The notes under the pieces are model-generated. The model had not been told where the DNA came from. It did not search any database and worked only from the letters and a program-made list of their open reading frames with translations. A stretch of 22,756 bases of DNA from a virus, in IMG/VR virus record IMGVR_UViG_3300042010_000043, positions 1 to 22,756 of that record; one strand, given 5' to 3'. Below, piece by piece: positions 5,531-10,985 of this stretch. How positions within the stretch are numbered: the first letter of the stretch is position 1; every line of letters begins with the position of its first letter. The position numbers were made by a program, and so were the translations under genes.

Positions 5531-5656
5531 TACAGAACCCCTCTATTAGATAGCCTCTAAATCGACCACACAAGGCCACACAAGCGATTTCAGAGGTAAG
5601 ACGGGGCAAGCCCCTACAACCACTAGAACGCTTCTCTACGGGCTTGTGTTAGATTA
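5531..5656 (-). promoter_or_regulatory. Structured non-coding leader with repeated 9-mer
   Basis: No gene. An 11-bp stem with one bulge (CCTCT-AAATCG at 5554-5564 with CGATTT-c-AGAGG at 5585-5596) holds two copies of CCACACAAG in its loop, and GGGG-CAAG-CCCC (5603-5614) forms a second hairpin. It lies between the terminator at 5657-5691 and the gene at 5375-5530, so it is probably the 5' leader of that gene. No clear promoter is seen. Confidence 0.45.
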
Positions 5657-5691
5657 ATATAAAAATCCCCTAACAGTTACGGAAGGGGACT
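5657..5691 (-). terminator. Intrinsic terminator (leftward)
   Basis: Read leftward, AGTCCCCT (5691-5684) pairs with AGGGGATT (5671-5664), eight pairs, with a 12-base loop, followed by TTTTTAT. It lies 20 bases past the stop of the 34-aa membrane gene and is the best intrinsic terminator in the leftward block. Confidence 0.75.
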
Positions 5692-5710
5692 CTTATACAA
5701 ATCGCATGGT

Positions 5711-5815
5711 TCATCCTCTGAATGACATTCCTGCAAGGAATATAAAGGTTAATATCCAAAGCAGGGGGCAAGAGAACCCTCCTATGAATGTCAGTAGTGT
5801 AAGAAACCCTAACAT
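5711..5815 (-). CDS. 34-aa membrane peptide with two hydrophobic segments
   Basis: ATG at 5815 lies inside the last codons of the preceding gene (7-nt overlap), nine bases after AGGAG. The stop is TGA at 5711-5713. The product is nearly all hydrophobic: residues 3-15 (GFLTLLTFIGGFS) and 17-30 (PLLWILTFIFLAGM), separated by Cys-Pro, with a basic end SFRG. It could be a short hairpin or one long helix. The terminator directly downstream marks it as the last gene of its transcript. Confidence 0.6.
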   Translation of the reverse strand: MLGFLTLLTFIGGFSCPLLWILTFIFLAGMSFRG

Positions 5816-6042
5816 CTCTTTATGCTCCTCACGTTTGAGTTAGAGTTGGCAGGAGGAGGAGACTTTTCGGGATAGCTGTAAGGGATACCACAACGGGTAA
5901 GCTCCCTACGACTATATCTGTCAGTTTCCACTAGGACGTGATCTAATCCGACATAGCGAAGGACCACGTATTGAGCAACCCGGCAAGCAGTACCGAAGTC
6001 ATGCTTATAGAGCCGGATTGTATCAATCTGTAGGCAGCACAT
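5809..6042 (-). CDS. 77-aa hypothetical protein
   Basis: A soluble basic protein with paired cysteines at its N-terminus (MCCLQ) and one near each of residues 20, 51 and 77. The core (ACRVAQYVVLRYVGLDHVLV) looks like two beta strands. The C-terminal part (PEKSPPPANSNSN) is disordered. Start ATG 6042 follows AAAGGGGTTCTA, the same leader used by neighbours, and shares one base with the stop of the gene before. No family or catalytic motif is recognised. Confidence 0.72.
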   Translation of the reverse strand: MCCLQIDTIRLYKHDFGTACRVAQYVVLRYVGLDHVLVETDRYSRRELTRCGIPYSYPEKSPPPANSNSNVRSIKRC

Positions 6043-6167
6043 TAGAACCCCTTTCTTTTCCTTTCTCCCTTTTCAACTTGTTGGCAGAACGAAAGCACAA
6101 TGCCAGCAACGATAACGAAAAGGACCATTACGATTAGCGAATAGTCGGCGGCGTGATGGATAGACAT
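6042..6167 (-). CDS. 41-aa single-pass membrane protein
   Basis: ATG 6167 has AAGGGG upstream (leader AGGGGTTCTGTA); TAA at 6042-6044 overlaps the next ATG. One helix spans about residues 9-28 (YSLIVMVLFVIVAGIVLSFC), followed by a strongly basic tail (EKGERKRKGF), so the C-terminus should face the cytoplasm. The layout copies that of the 51-aa protein at 5375-5530: leader, one helix, charged tail. Unknown function. Confidence 0.72.
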   Translation of the reverse strand: MSIHHAADYSLIVMVLFVIVAGIVLSFCQQVEKGERKRKGF

Positions 6168-6183
6168 TACAGAACCCCTTCTG

Positions 6184-6426
6184 TTAACGGATTAGGCAGC
6201 CTTCGAAACGTATCATATACGCTTGTCTTGCAAGGAGATGACCGTTCCCGATATCTCTAGCGTTCATGACGAAATCAAGCCATAGGTCAAGACCGTCCAA
6301 TTCAGACACGCTCTTGAGGTTCATGACTTTGAGAGTTGGGAGGAAAATGAAATCAACTTGGTGGATTGTTCCACCTTTCCACCCAAAGGCTTGTATGAAG
6401 CAATCTAGATTGGTTTTCGACGACAT
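6184..6426 (-). CDS. 80-aa hypothetical protein
   Basis: A soluble small protein. The N-terminal helix region contains FGWKGGTIHQVD (residues 14-25), a stretch I recall from small phage proteins of several podoviruses, always uncharacterised. The rest alternates helix-like and strand-like parts and ends FEGCLIR. The start at 6426 is certain, with AGGAGG six bases upstream. It is an independent gene, not overlapping its neighbours, inside the leftward early-type block. No enzymatic motif is visible. Confidence 0.8.
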   Translation of the reverse strand: MSSKTNLDCFIQAFGWKGGTIHQVDFIFLPTLKVMNLKSVSELDGLDLWLDFVMNARDIGNGHLLARQAYMIRFEGCLIR

Positions 6427-6436
6427 GACAAACCTC

Positions 6437-6652
6437 CTATGAAACTATAAGGCCGTTTTCAGTCTTGAAAGAACCTGTTACTTCGAAGCTAACGGACTTC
6501 ACATTGAAGCCCAATTGGCGAGCCATACCAGTTGCCCACACTTCAGCATGATCATGTTCCGTATTGATATCGAAAAAGAACGACATTTGAGGCATGAGAG
6601 CCTCGTCAGTCCGAACGATTACCCAAAGAAAAACTTTATGTTCTTCACACAT
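6437..6652 (-). CDS. 71-aa hypothetical protein
   Basis: A soluble protein with mixed strands and one helix (HDHAEVWATGMARQLGF) and no known family. The open frame extends upstream to 6763, but that start lies inside the hairpin at 6734-6757. The ATG at 6652 instead has AAAGGGG six bases before it, matching the leader of neighbouring genes, so I use it. The gene ends 11 bases before the next start. An in-frame ATG at 6712 is a weaker alternative. Confidence 0.7.
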   Translation of the reverse strand: MCEEHKVFLWVIVRTDEALMPQMSFFFDINTEHDHAEVWATGMARQLGFNVKSVSFEVTGSFKTENGLIVS

Positions 6653-6810
6653 AGCAAACCCCTTTGCTTGAATAAGCCTTTTATAGACATGCTTAGGTCT
6701 TATGCCATGCATAGCTCTTAGGACATAGGAATACCCCCTCCAGTTTCCCAGAGGGGGCACCATCGGCTAGACTTAGGCGCTCGTTTAGCGGCGGAACGCC
6801 TTGGGGGCTA
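6653..6810 (-). other. Intergenic stretch after the 252-aa gene
   Basis: About 158 bases without a separate gene on either strand. It carries the strong hairpin at 6734-6757 and a small stem (CGCT/AGCG) just past the stop at 6811. It probably serves to reduce transcription or protect the 3' end of the mRNA of the promoter-proximal gene. Confidence 0.4.
6734..6757 (-). terminator. GC-rich hairpin, partial terminator or mRNA-end stabiliser
   Basis: Read leftward, CCCCCTC (6757-6751) pairs with GAGGGGG (6740-6734). The stem extends with U-G, G-U and G-C pairs to close a GAAA tetraloop. The U-tract is missing (TATTCCT follows), so efficient termination is doubtful. A role in dampening downstream expression fits its place after the first gene of the strand. 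Confidence 0.55.
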
Positions 6811-7569
6811 TCAAGCCGATTTCGCGACGGACTTGCGCGCCGTGGGCGTTTCAGCCTTCTTGGGCTCTTCATTGGTGTTGTCAGCGACCAAGTGAAGCAT
6901 CGGACGATATTCCTTGGGAACGTCCGTCACCTTGACGGAAGCCGGGATGATTTGGACAGCCGTAACAGGCTTGCCATCGACCATAACGCCATGCTTGAAG
7001 ACAAGTTCGGTAAGATCGTTCAGCAATTCACGGGAAATCTTGACATCCCCCTTGAGCGCGGTAGACCAGAAGGACTTGACGACACCCAGAAGCTTCTGGT
7101 CAGCATCGAACTGGACCGGTGCCCGTTCAGGCTGGAACTTGAACCAAGGTTGTTCTTCCGCTTTCGCGATGATCTTGGTCTGAAGCTCTTCCGGCTTCTT
7201 CTGGAACCGTTCCTTCTTGTTGACGGTGTAGTACCATGCGAAGACTTCTCCACTTTCATCCCGCCGGCCGAACTTGTTGTTGTCGTTCAGGGAACCATCG
7301 GCCTTGATTGCCGAATTGGCTTCCTTATTGAAGGTGACGTTGGCGAAAACCTGGATGAAATTGTGCATTGCGTTGATACGCGCACCCGTTCCCTTGACAC
7401 GGGAAAAGAACTGGTTGAGGCGAGTGGGATTGCGATGCAGTTCAATGTGAGCGACTTCCGAAAGGAGATAGATTGCAATCCGTTCATCCGTGTTACGAAT
7501 GTCGTTCGCAAGTTCCTTGCCGGTCTTAGCAAGTTCTGCTGCATCGGTGATAAGATTGTACTTAGCCAT
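6811..7569 (-). CDS. 252-aa conserved phage protein, first gene of the leftward transcript
   Basis: A soluble protein: a helical N-terminal half (TDAAELAKTGKELANDIR; IAIYLLSEVAHIELHRN), a middle with ARINAMHNFIQVFANVTFNK, an aromatic stretch PWFKFQPERAP, and a disordered basic tail (EEPKKAETPTARKSVAKSA). I recall related uncharacterised proteins (helix, 'NAL..W...FG...FNK', 'W..F.PE') widespread in podoviruses; no function is known. The start at 7569 has AGGAGA nine bases upstream. Codons end in C or G far more than in neighbouring genes, as in the capsid gene, which suggests high expression. It is the first coding gene after the leftward promoter at 9326-9354. Confidence 0.85.
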   Translation of the reverse strand: MAKYNLITDAAELAKTGKELANDIRNTDERIAIYLLSEVAHIELHRNPTRLNQFFSRVKGTGARINAMHNFIQVFANVTFNKEANSAIKADGSLNDNNKFGRRDESGEVFAWYYTVNKKERFQKKPEELQTKIIAKAEEQPWFKFQPERAPVQFDADQKLLGVVKSFWSTALKGDVKISRELLNDLTELVFKHGVMVDGKPVTAVQIIPASVKVTDVPKEYRPMLHLVADNTNEEPKKAETPTARKSVAKSA

Positions 7570-7619
7570 TTGGATTTTCTCCTATTGAGATACTACCTAC
7601 TAGGGTAACGTATCGAGAC

Positions 7620-7715
7620 GATGCACTATTGCATCAATAACCACTAGCTTACATCTTAAGGGATACTAGACGCTCGTAGCGTTGTTTCTCTAAAACCTTA
7701 AGGCGCTAGTGGTTA
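7620..7715 (-). repeat. Tandem stem-loops just upstream of the 252-aa gene
   Basis: GATGCA-ctat-TGCATC (7620-7635) is followed by a long composite hairpin: an outer 11-bp stem (7638-7648/7705-7715), a middle 7-bp stem CTTAAGG/CCTTAAG (7655-7661/7696-7702) and an inner ACGCT/AGCGT (7670-7682). No U-tract follows on the - strand, so it is probably part of the leader rather than a terminator. Confidence 0.6.
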
Positions 7716-7741
7716 GAATTACAATAGTCTTACCCAATAAC

Positions 7742-7768
7742 TACCGAACAACTTTGCCCTATTCGGTA
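7742..7768. repeat. Inverted repeat TACCGAA/TTCGGTA
   Basis: Seven-base perfect arms (7742-7748 and 7762-7768) with a 13-base spacer, beside a duplicated TATAAT-like sequence (7795-7809, + strand) that lacks a -35. It could be an operator or another hairpin of the leader. Confidence 0.4.
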
Positions 7769-9325
7769 ATTCACCATTTGCCCCACTATTTTGATATAAT
7801 CTCTATAATGGATAAATTTTATACTTTCTTCACAACGTTTAGTCACTTGCTGCTAGGTTTTGTCAGAACCCCACAAGTGCTAATCTCACAGTCAAGACTT
7901 CCGAAAACCACAAGTACCCTAGCGATAGGAAGACGCTTCAAGAACGCCGCTAGTTTCGACCGTAGCAGTTAGTTCTAACGCCTATTCTTCATTCCCCTTG
8001 GATTAGGAGATATCCTTTGGATACAGGAGGTTTGCATAATCAACACAATCCCTATGCTCTACGTGCATCCCTGAGAGGGAGAGAGGTAAGACTGACAAGG
8101 GCTGAATTGAGAACGCCTTGAGTTGTGTGTGTACGATGGATATTAGGACCGACAATTAGTAACTGTCATTTGCGACAAGGAACCCAGCCCATTAACACTG
8201 GACTTGATTTCTCTGGGGCCTATCGTTTCCGATTGTTACCCGTCCGCTTTTAACCCCTAGCTTGCTTTCGCTATCCATCCTAACACTCCCTTGGCAGAGA
8301 GGCGGATTAGCAGGTAGGACATATACCAGTCCTATTCGATGCATCGCCCGGAAAGGATATCGACCTTACTTAGCCCCTGTATGCCGGAAGAAACCCGAAT
8401 GGAGCATTTCAGATAGACAACCAATTGGGGCTATCACCTAGCACTTATTTGCCGTGTTCCCGTTGGGGACTAAATGGCCGGTTCTTTGAAAACCGTGGTT
8501 CACTTCTGAGCGGGAACCATTGCCCTATGCGCGGGGCTATTTCGCTCACATTACAACCCAAGAGAAATTCTTGGGGAACTTTAGAGCTAGAGAGAAAACC
8601 CTTGGCTAGCAATGGAACGAACCATTTGTCTCTCTAGCCCAATCCCTTGCGGGAAACTCAAGACCTTCCAAAAGGGGAAGGCAATTCTGTAGGGGAGATT
8701 TGAGCAATAGGAGCAACAAGTGCTACAACCATTGGAAAGGTTCACCCCTGAACCTAAAGAGTTGGCTAGCGTCCGATCACTGGGTAGACCGTCAACCATA
8801 CTAGCTAGCCACTAGCCCAACCTCCCGGCGTTGGCCCGTGTCGAAAGGTCAAACTGTCAGCTTGCCTATCTCTCTTGTCTTGCGCCTTCAGGTCCTGCCT
8901 TCCCGCGCTACCTTGGTTTTATTAGCCCCGGCATTCCGGCACCCTTACCAAGTTCAAGAGGCTTAAGGACGTTGCCCGTTTGCCTTTCGACAATGCCCAT
9001 TAACACCCAGAATAAGGCAGAATTAAGGCAGAATATGACCATTTTGTCTTTTTCTCCACAATCGAAATTCCCCAATGTTTTCTCGTGTAGCGCGGGTGCT
9101 GATATCCCCTTGGAAATCCCCATATCGCCACAAGGAAGGCCATACAGCGAGATTGCAGATTGTTCCAAGGCAATTCCCTAGCTCTAGCCGATCGGACTTC
9201 CTACGGTCTTCTGTTGTCTCCAGGTACATCAACAAAACTGACAACCTATGCACCATTAATGAATAATCCTTGGTCATATGCATTTACAACTCTAGTCTAG
9301 TTGCATTCCTCTCATTACAACCAAT

Positions 9326-9354
9326 AGTATACTACAAACCCTAGGTTGTGTCAA
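9326..9354 (-). promoter_or_regulatory. Strong leftward sigma-70 promoter
   Basis: On the - strand, TTGACA (9354-9349), exactly 17 bases, then TATACT (9331-9326): a perfect -35 and a five-of-six -10. Start of transcription is expected near 9319. It would drive the structured block and the leftward genes using host RNA polymerase. Confidence 0.8.
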
Positions 9355-9444
9355 CTAATCAGAAGTTGTAGGAAAGTATTCCTATCCTTGGGATTATATT
9401 CCTATGCCTGGAAGAAAAGAATCCTATCTCTTCCTTTTCTTTCC

Positions 9445-9768
9445 TTCAAGAATAGTTGTACTTCAATGTTGGTCCTTCAAGTACATACAAGTAGTATTAT
9501 ACTTCAAGTATAGTTCTCCAGGTATAAACAATACTCTATTCAAGTATTACTCAAGTATATCTATCTGGATGATTATCCCCTCATCTATCCAATACTTCAA
9601 GTATACTTCAAGGCCTGCCTTCAGTAGGGTCGGGCAGGCCCAGGGGAGGGGGTACCTATTGTTGTATACACTTTCGATATATTTTCCAATAGTTTAGCTG
9701 TAAAATTACCTTCAGTTTTCTTCAAGTAAATCTTCAAGTACTGTCAAAGTCATAGTACTTCAAGTATA
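9445..9768. repeat. Array of palindromic TACTTCAAGTA sites
   Basis: At least ten full or partial copies of TACTTCAAGTA, an odd-centred palindrome: 9445, 9459, 9473-9483, 9498-9512 (15-bp perfect TATACTTCAAGTATA), 9538-9547, 9548-9559 (one T missing), 9592-9604 overlapping 9602-9613, 9719-9728, 9731-9741 and 9756-9766. Further TTCAAG copies continue at 10036-10110 and inverted at 10170-10180. The array lies between two divergent promoters. Such clusters are typical of initiator iterons or of operators for a dimeric regulator. Confidence 0.8.
9612..9640. repeat. GC-rich stem-loop inside the palindrome array
   Basis: GGCCTGCC (9612-9619) pairs perfectly with GGCAGGCC (9633-9640) around 13 bases. 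It stands out in AT-rich DNA and is followed by a G-rich run, CAGGGGAGGGGG (9641-9652). There is no U-tract on either side. It could be an origin structure, a bidirectional barrier or an unusual terminator. Confidence 0.6.
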
Positions 9769-9870
9769 GGCCCGGAAGAACTATACTTACAGGATAGTAC
9801 TTTTGAGAGTAAAATTAGTAGAAAACTTAAGAATATTTCACTTTTATACTACTTTTCTTCCAATACCCTA

Positions 9871-9899
9871 TTGACAACACTTTAGAAAAATGGTATAAT
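9871..9899 (+). promoter_or_regulatory. Perfect-consensus rightward sigma-70 promoter
   Basis: TTGACA (9871-9876), 17 bases, TATAAT (9894-9899): both hexamers and the spacing are ideal. Transcription should begin near 9906 and run into the packaging and capsid genes after a leader of about 330 bases. Confidence 0.85.
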
Positions 9900-9905
9900 T
9901 AAATC

Positions 9906-10239
9906 AGTAGTAAAAGAAACAAGTAAAACTCTGTACTGCTTGAACTAACACCTACCTATGAGAACTAGGTTGACTGTGCTTGGTTCATTTGCAGTGTATC
10001 TCTGAACTACTTTGAGATTTTTGATTTAATTCTTGTTCAAGTGTCACTGAACACTGGTAAGTTCTTCAAGCTGAATGCTTCAAGCGTAACATACTGCTTT
10101 GATCTTCAAGTTCAGAAGTCGAAGTAGCTAATGTTCACGCTGTAGGAATTCAGCTACTTCTTCGCTTCGCTTGAAGTACTCCCGCTGAATAGGGACGTTA
10201 AGCTAAAATAATTTTTAATGAATAAATAGGTGTCAACTT
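9906..10239 (+). promoter_or_regulatory. Long 5' leader of the rightward operon
   Basis: No gene is visible in these 334 bases. They hold a 9-bp stem-loop, GAAGTAGCT (10121-10129) with AGCTACTTC (10152-10160), and further TTCAAG sites (10036, 10065, 10079, 10105; inverted at 10170). The leader ends with the ribosome site AGGTG seven bases before the ATG at 10240. It may host binding of the same regulator as the upstream array. Confidence 0.5.
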
Positions 10240-10671
10240 ATGTCAGACCTTAAAGAACAACTATTGGCTGAGGTAACTAATCAAGAGACAGGACTAACTC
10301 TTATGGAGGAAGCCTTCCTTGATAATCTCTTTGAATTCTGTAATGGGAATGTAAGAGAGGCTATGACTAAGGCTGGATATCCCAAGGATACTCCTGAGTC
10401 TCATGTCACCAAACCTCTTGGAAAATACATCCGAGAAAGAGCCAAAGAATATCTCACCTCTGCCTCTGCTCTTGCTTCCGTCTCTCTGGTAAACCTTCTG
10501 ATTGATCCCAATCAACCTGGTGCTAAGAATGTCGTATCTGCTGCCAAGGAGATTCTTGATCGTTCTGGTGTCTATAAGGAAGAAGGAACCAAAGTTACTG
10601 AGGTTAGGAATATGTTTATTCTTCCTCCCAAGAACTCTGATGAGGACTATAAGATTATCGAGCATGAGTGA
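10240..10671 (+). CDS. Terminase small subunit
   Basis: A 143-residue protein with the usual small-terminase layout: an N-terminal DNA-binding part with a helix-turn-helix of the 'GN..EA...AGY' type (FCNGNVREAMTKAGYP, residues 33-48), central helices for ring assembly (SASALASVSLVNLLIDPN; NVVSAAKEILDRSGV), and a polar tail. It recognises the phage DNA and loads the large subunit during packaging. Position directly upstream of the large terminase and length support the call. The start ATG follows AGGTG by seven bases. It is the first gene after the consensus promoter. Confidence 0.85.
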   Translation: MSDLKEQLLAEVTNQETGLTLMEEAFLDNLFEFCNGNVREAMTKAGYPKDTPESHVTKPLGKYIRERAKEYLTSASALASVSLVNLLIDPNQPGAKNVVSAAKEILDRSGVYKEEGTKVTEVRNMFILPPKNSDEDYKIIEHE

Positions 10672-10789
10672 TCTTCTTAAGTATTGTTTCACATATTGCG
10701 GCCCTGATAGATGTAACTGTCAGCCACCCAAAAGGATTTCCAATGACGAACATAGTAGAGCTAAAGACAAGGACAACGATAGTAAATGA
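10664..10789 (+). CDS. 41-aa Cys-rich protein, possible zinc binder
   Basis: The ATG at 10664 overlaps the end of the small-terminase gene by eight bases. The product begins MSDLLKYCFTYCGPDRCNCQ, with cysteines at 8, 12, 17 and 19 (C-x3-C-x4-C-x-C), and ends in a charged, Lys/Asp-rich tail. Four closely spaced cysteines in so short a protein suggest a metal knuckle. The ribosome site is weak, and the last 47 bases overlap the next gene, so a spurious frame cannot be excluded. Confidence 0.45.
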   Translation: MSDLLKYCFTYCGPDRCNCQPPKRISNDEHSRAKDKDNDSK

Positions 10790-10985
10790 ATCTTGTGTAG
10801 AACTCCTAGAAGAGTGGCTTGAAAGAGCCCGTTCTGGTGAGATCCATACAGTCGCTATCGCAGGACTTACCGATCAATCTTCTTCCGTTACACAGTGGTC
10901 TGAGATCGATCATGTCCAAGCCCTACTAGGTGCCTTGAGAATCCTTGAAGCCCGTGTCGTACGGCAGGTGGTTGATTTTGACTGA
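10743..10985 (+). CDS. 80-aa conserved hypothetical protein
   Basis: A small alpha/beta protein. A helix (CVELLEEWLERARSGEI) leads to a strand (HTVAIAGLT), a polar loop (DQSSSVTQWSEID) and a long helix (VQALLGALRILEARVVRQV). I recall this helix-strand-helix pattern ('ARSGEI..VAIAG' plus a final 'LLG.LR.LE') from uncharacterised proteins in many alphaproteobacterial phages. Start ATG 10743 has AAGGA six bases upstream; the open frame reaching back to 10668 lacks one. It overlaps the large terminase start by eight bases, implying coupled translation in the packaging module. Confidence 0.8.
   Translation: MTNIVELKTRTTIVNESCVELLEEWLERARSGEIHTVAIAGLTDQSSSVTQWSEIDHVQALLGALRILEARVVRQVVDFD

Larger units (their letters stand above)
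7600..9320 (-). ncRNA. Candidate giant structured RNA or leader, ORF-less
   Basis: Some 1.7 kb with no credible gene, richer in GC than the AT-rich DNA to its right and unusually full of strong stems. Perfect arms include TAACCACTAGC/GCTAGTGGTTA (7638-7648, 7705-7715), TAGCCCC/GGGGCTA (8371-8377, 8427-8433), GTTCCCG/CGGGAAC (8456-8462, 8511-8517), CCCAAGA/TCTTGGG (8557-8575), GCTAGAGAGA/TCTCTCTAGC (8586-8595, 8629-8638), AGGTTCA/TGAACCT (8738-8755) and CCTTGGAA/TTCCAAGG (9108-9115, 9163-9170); GTTGGCTAG pairs with CTAGC-c-CAAC (8761-8821) with one bulge. Several close branched domains. The strand is set by the promoter at 9326-9354, giving a start near 9319. The 3' end is unknown; it may run into the gene at 7569. 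Confidence 0.5.

Noticed and set aside
6653-6763. Upstream extension of the 71-aa gene to 6763
   Set aside because: The added part would be encoded by the GC-rich hairpin, while ATG 6652 has an AAAGGGG site.
6892-7608. 238-residue open frame on the + strand
   Set aside because: Mirrors the 252-aa leftward gene, which has a good ribosome site, sensible composition and fitting neighbours.
7795-7809. Double TATAAT on the + strand
   Set aside because: No -35 hexamer at a usable distance and no rightward gene follows.
8456-8517. tRNA-like fold (7-bp acceptor-like stem GTTCCCG/CGGGAAC and a 7-base loop CTTTGAA like a Gln anticodon loop)
   Set aside because: No room for a variable loop, a poor T-arm (mismatched, no TTCRA pattern), a degenerate D-arm and only part of a CCA end; the strand is also opposite to the inferred transcript.
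9013-9034. Tandem 11-bp duplication TAAGGCAGAAT
   Set aside because: Only two copies and no sign of function; noted as a possible slippage event.
8831-9283. Open frames of 85-116 residues on both strands in the structured block
   Set aside because: Ser/Pro/Cys-rich low-quality products, no ribosome sites, several overlapping each other in conflicting frames, and interrupted conservation of stems would be needed.
9445-9768. CRISPR array
   Set aside because: The repeats are short palindromes at irregular spacing without unique spacers of constant length.
10208-10236. Leftward TTGACA-N17-AATTAT promoter
   Set aside because: The -10 is weak and it would fire antisense into the rightward leader; probably chance in AT-rich DNA.
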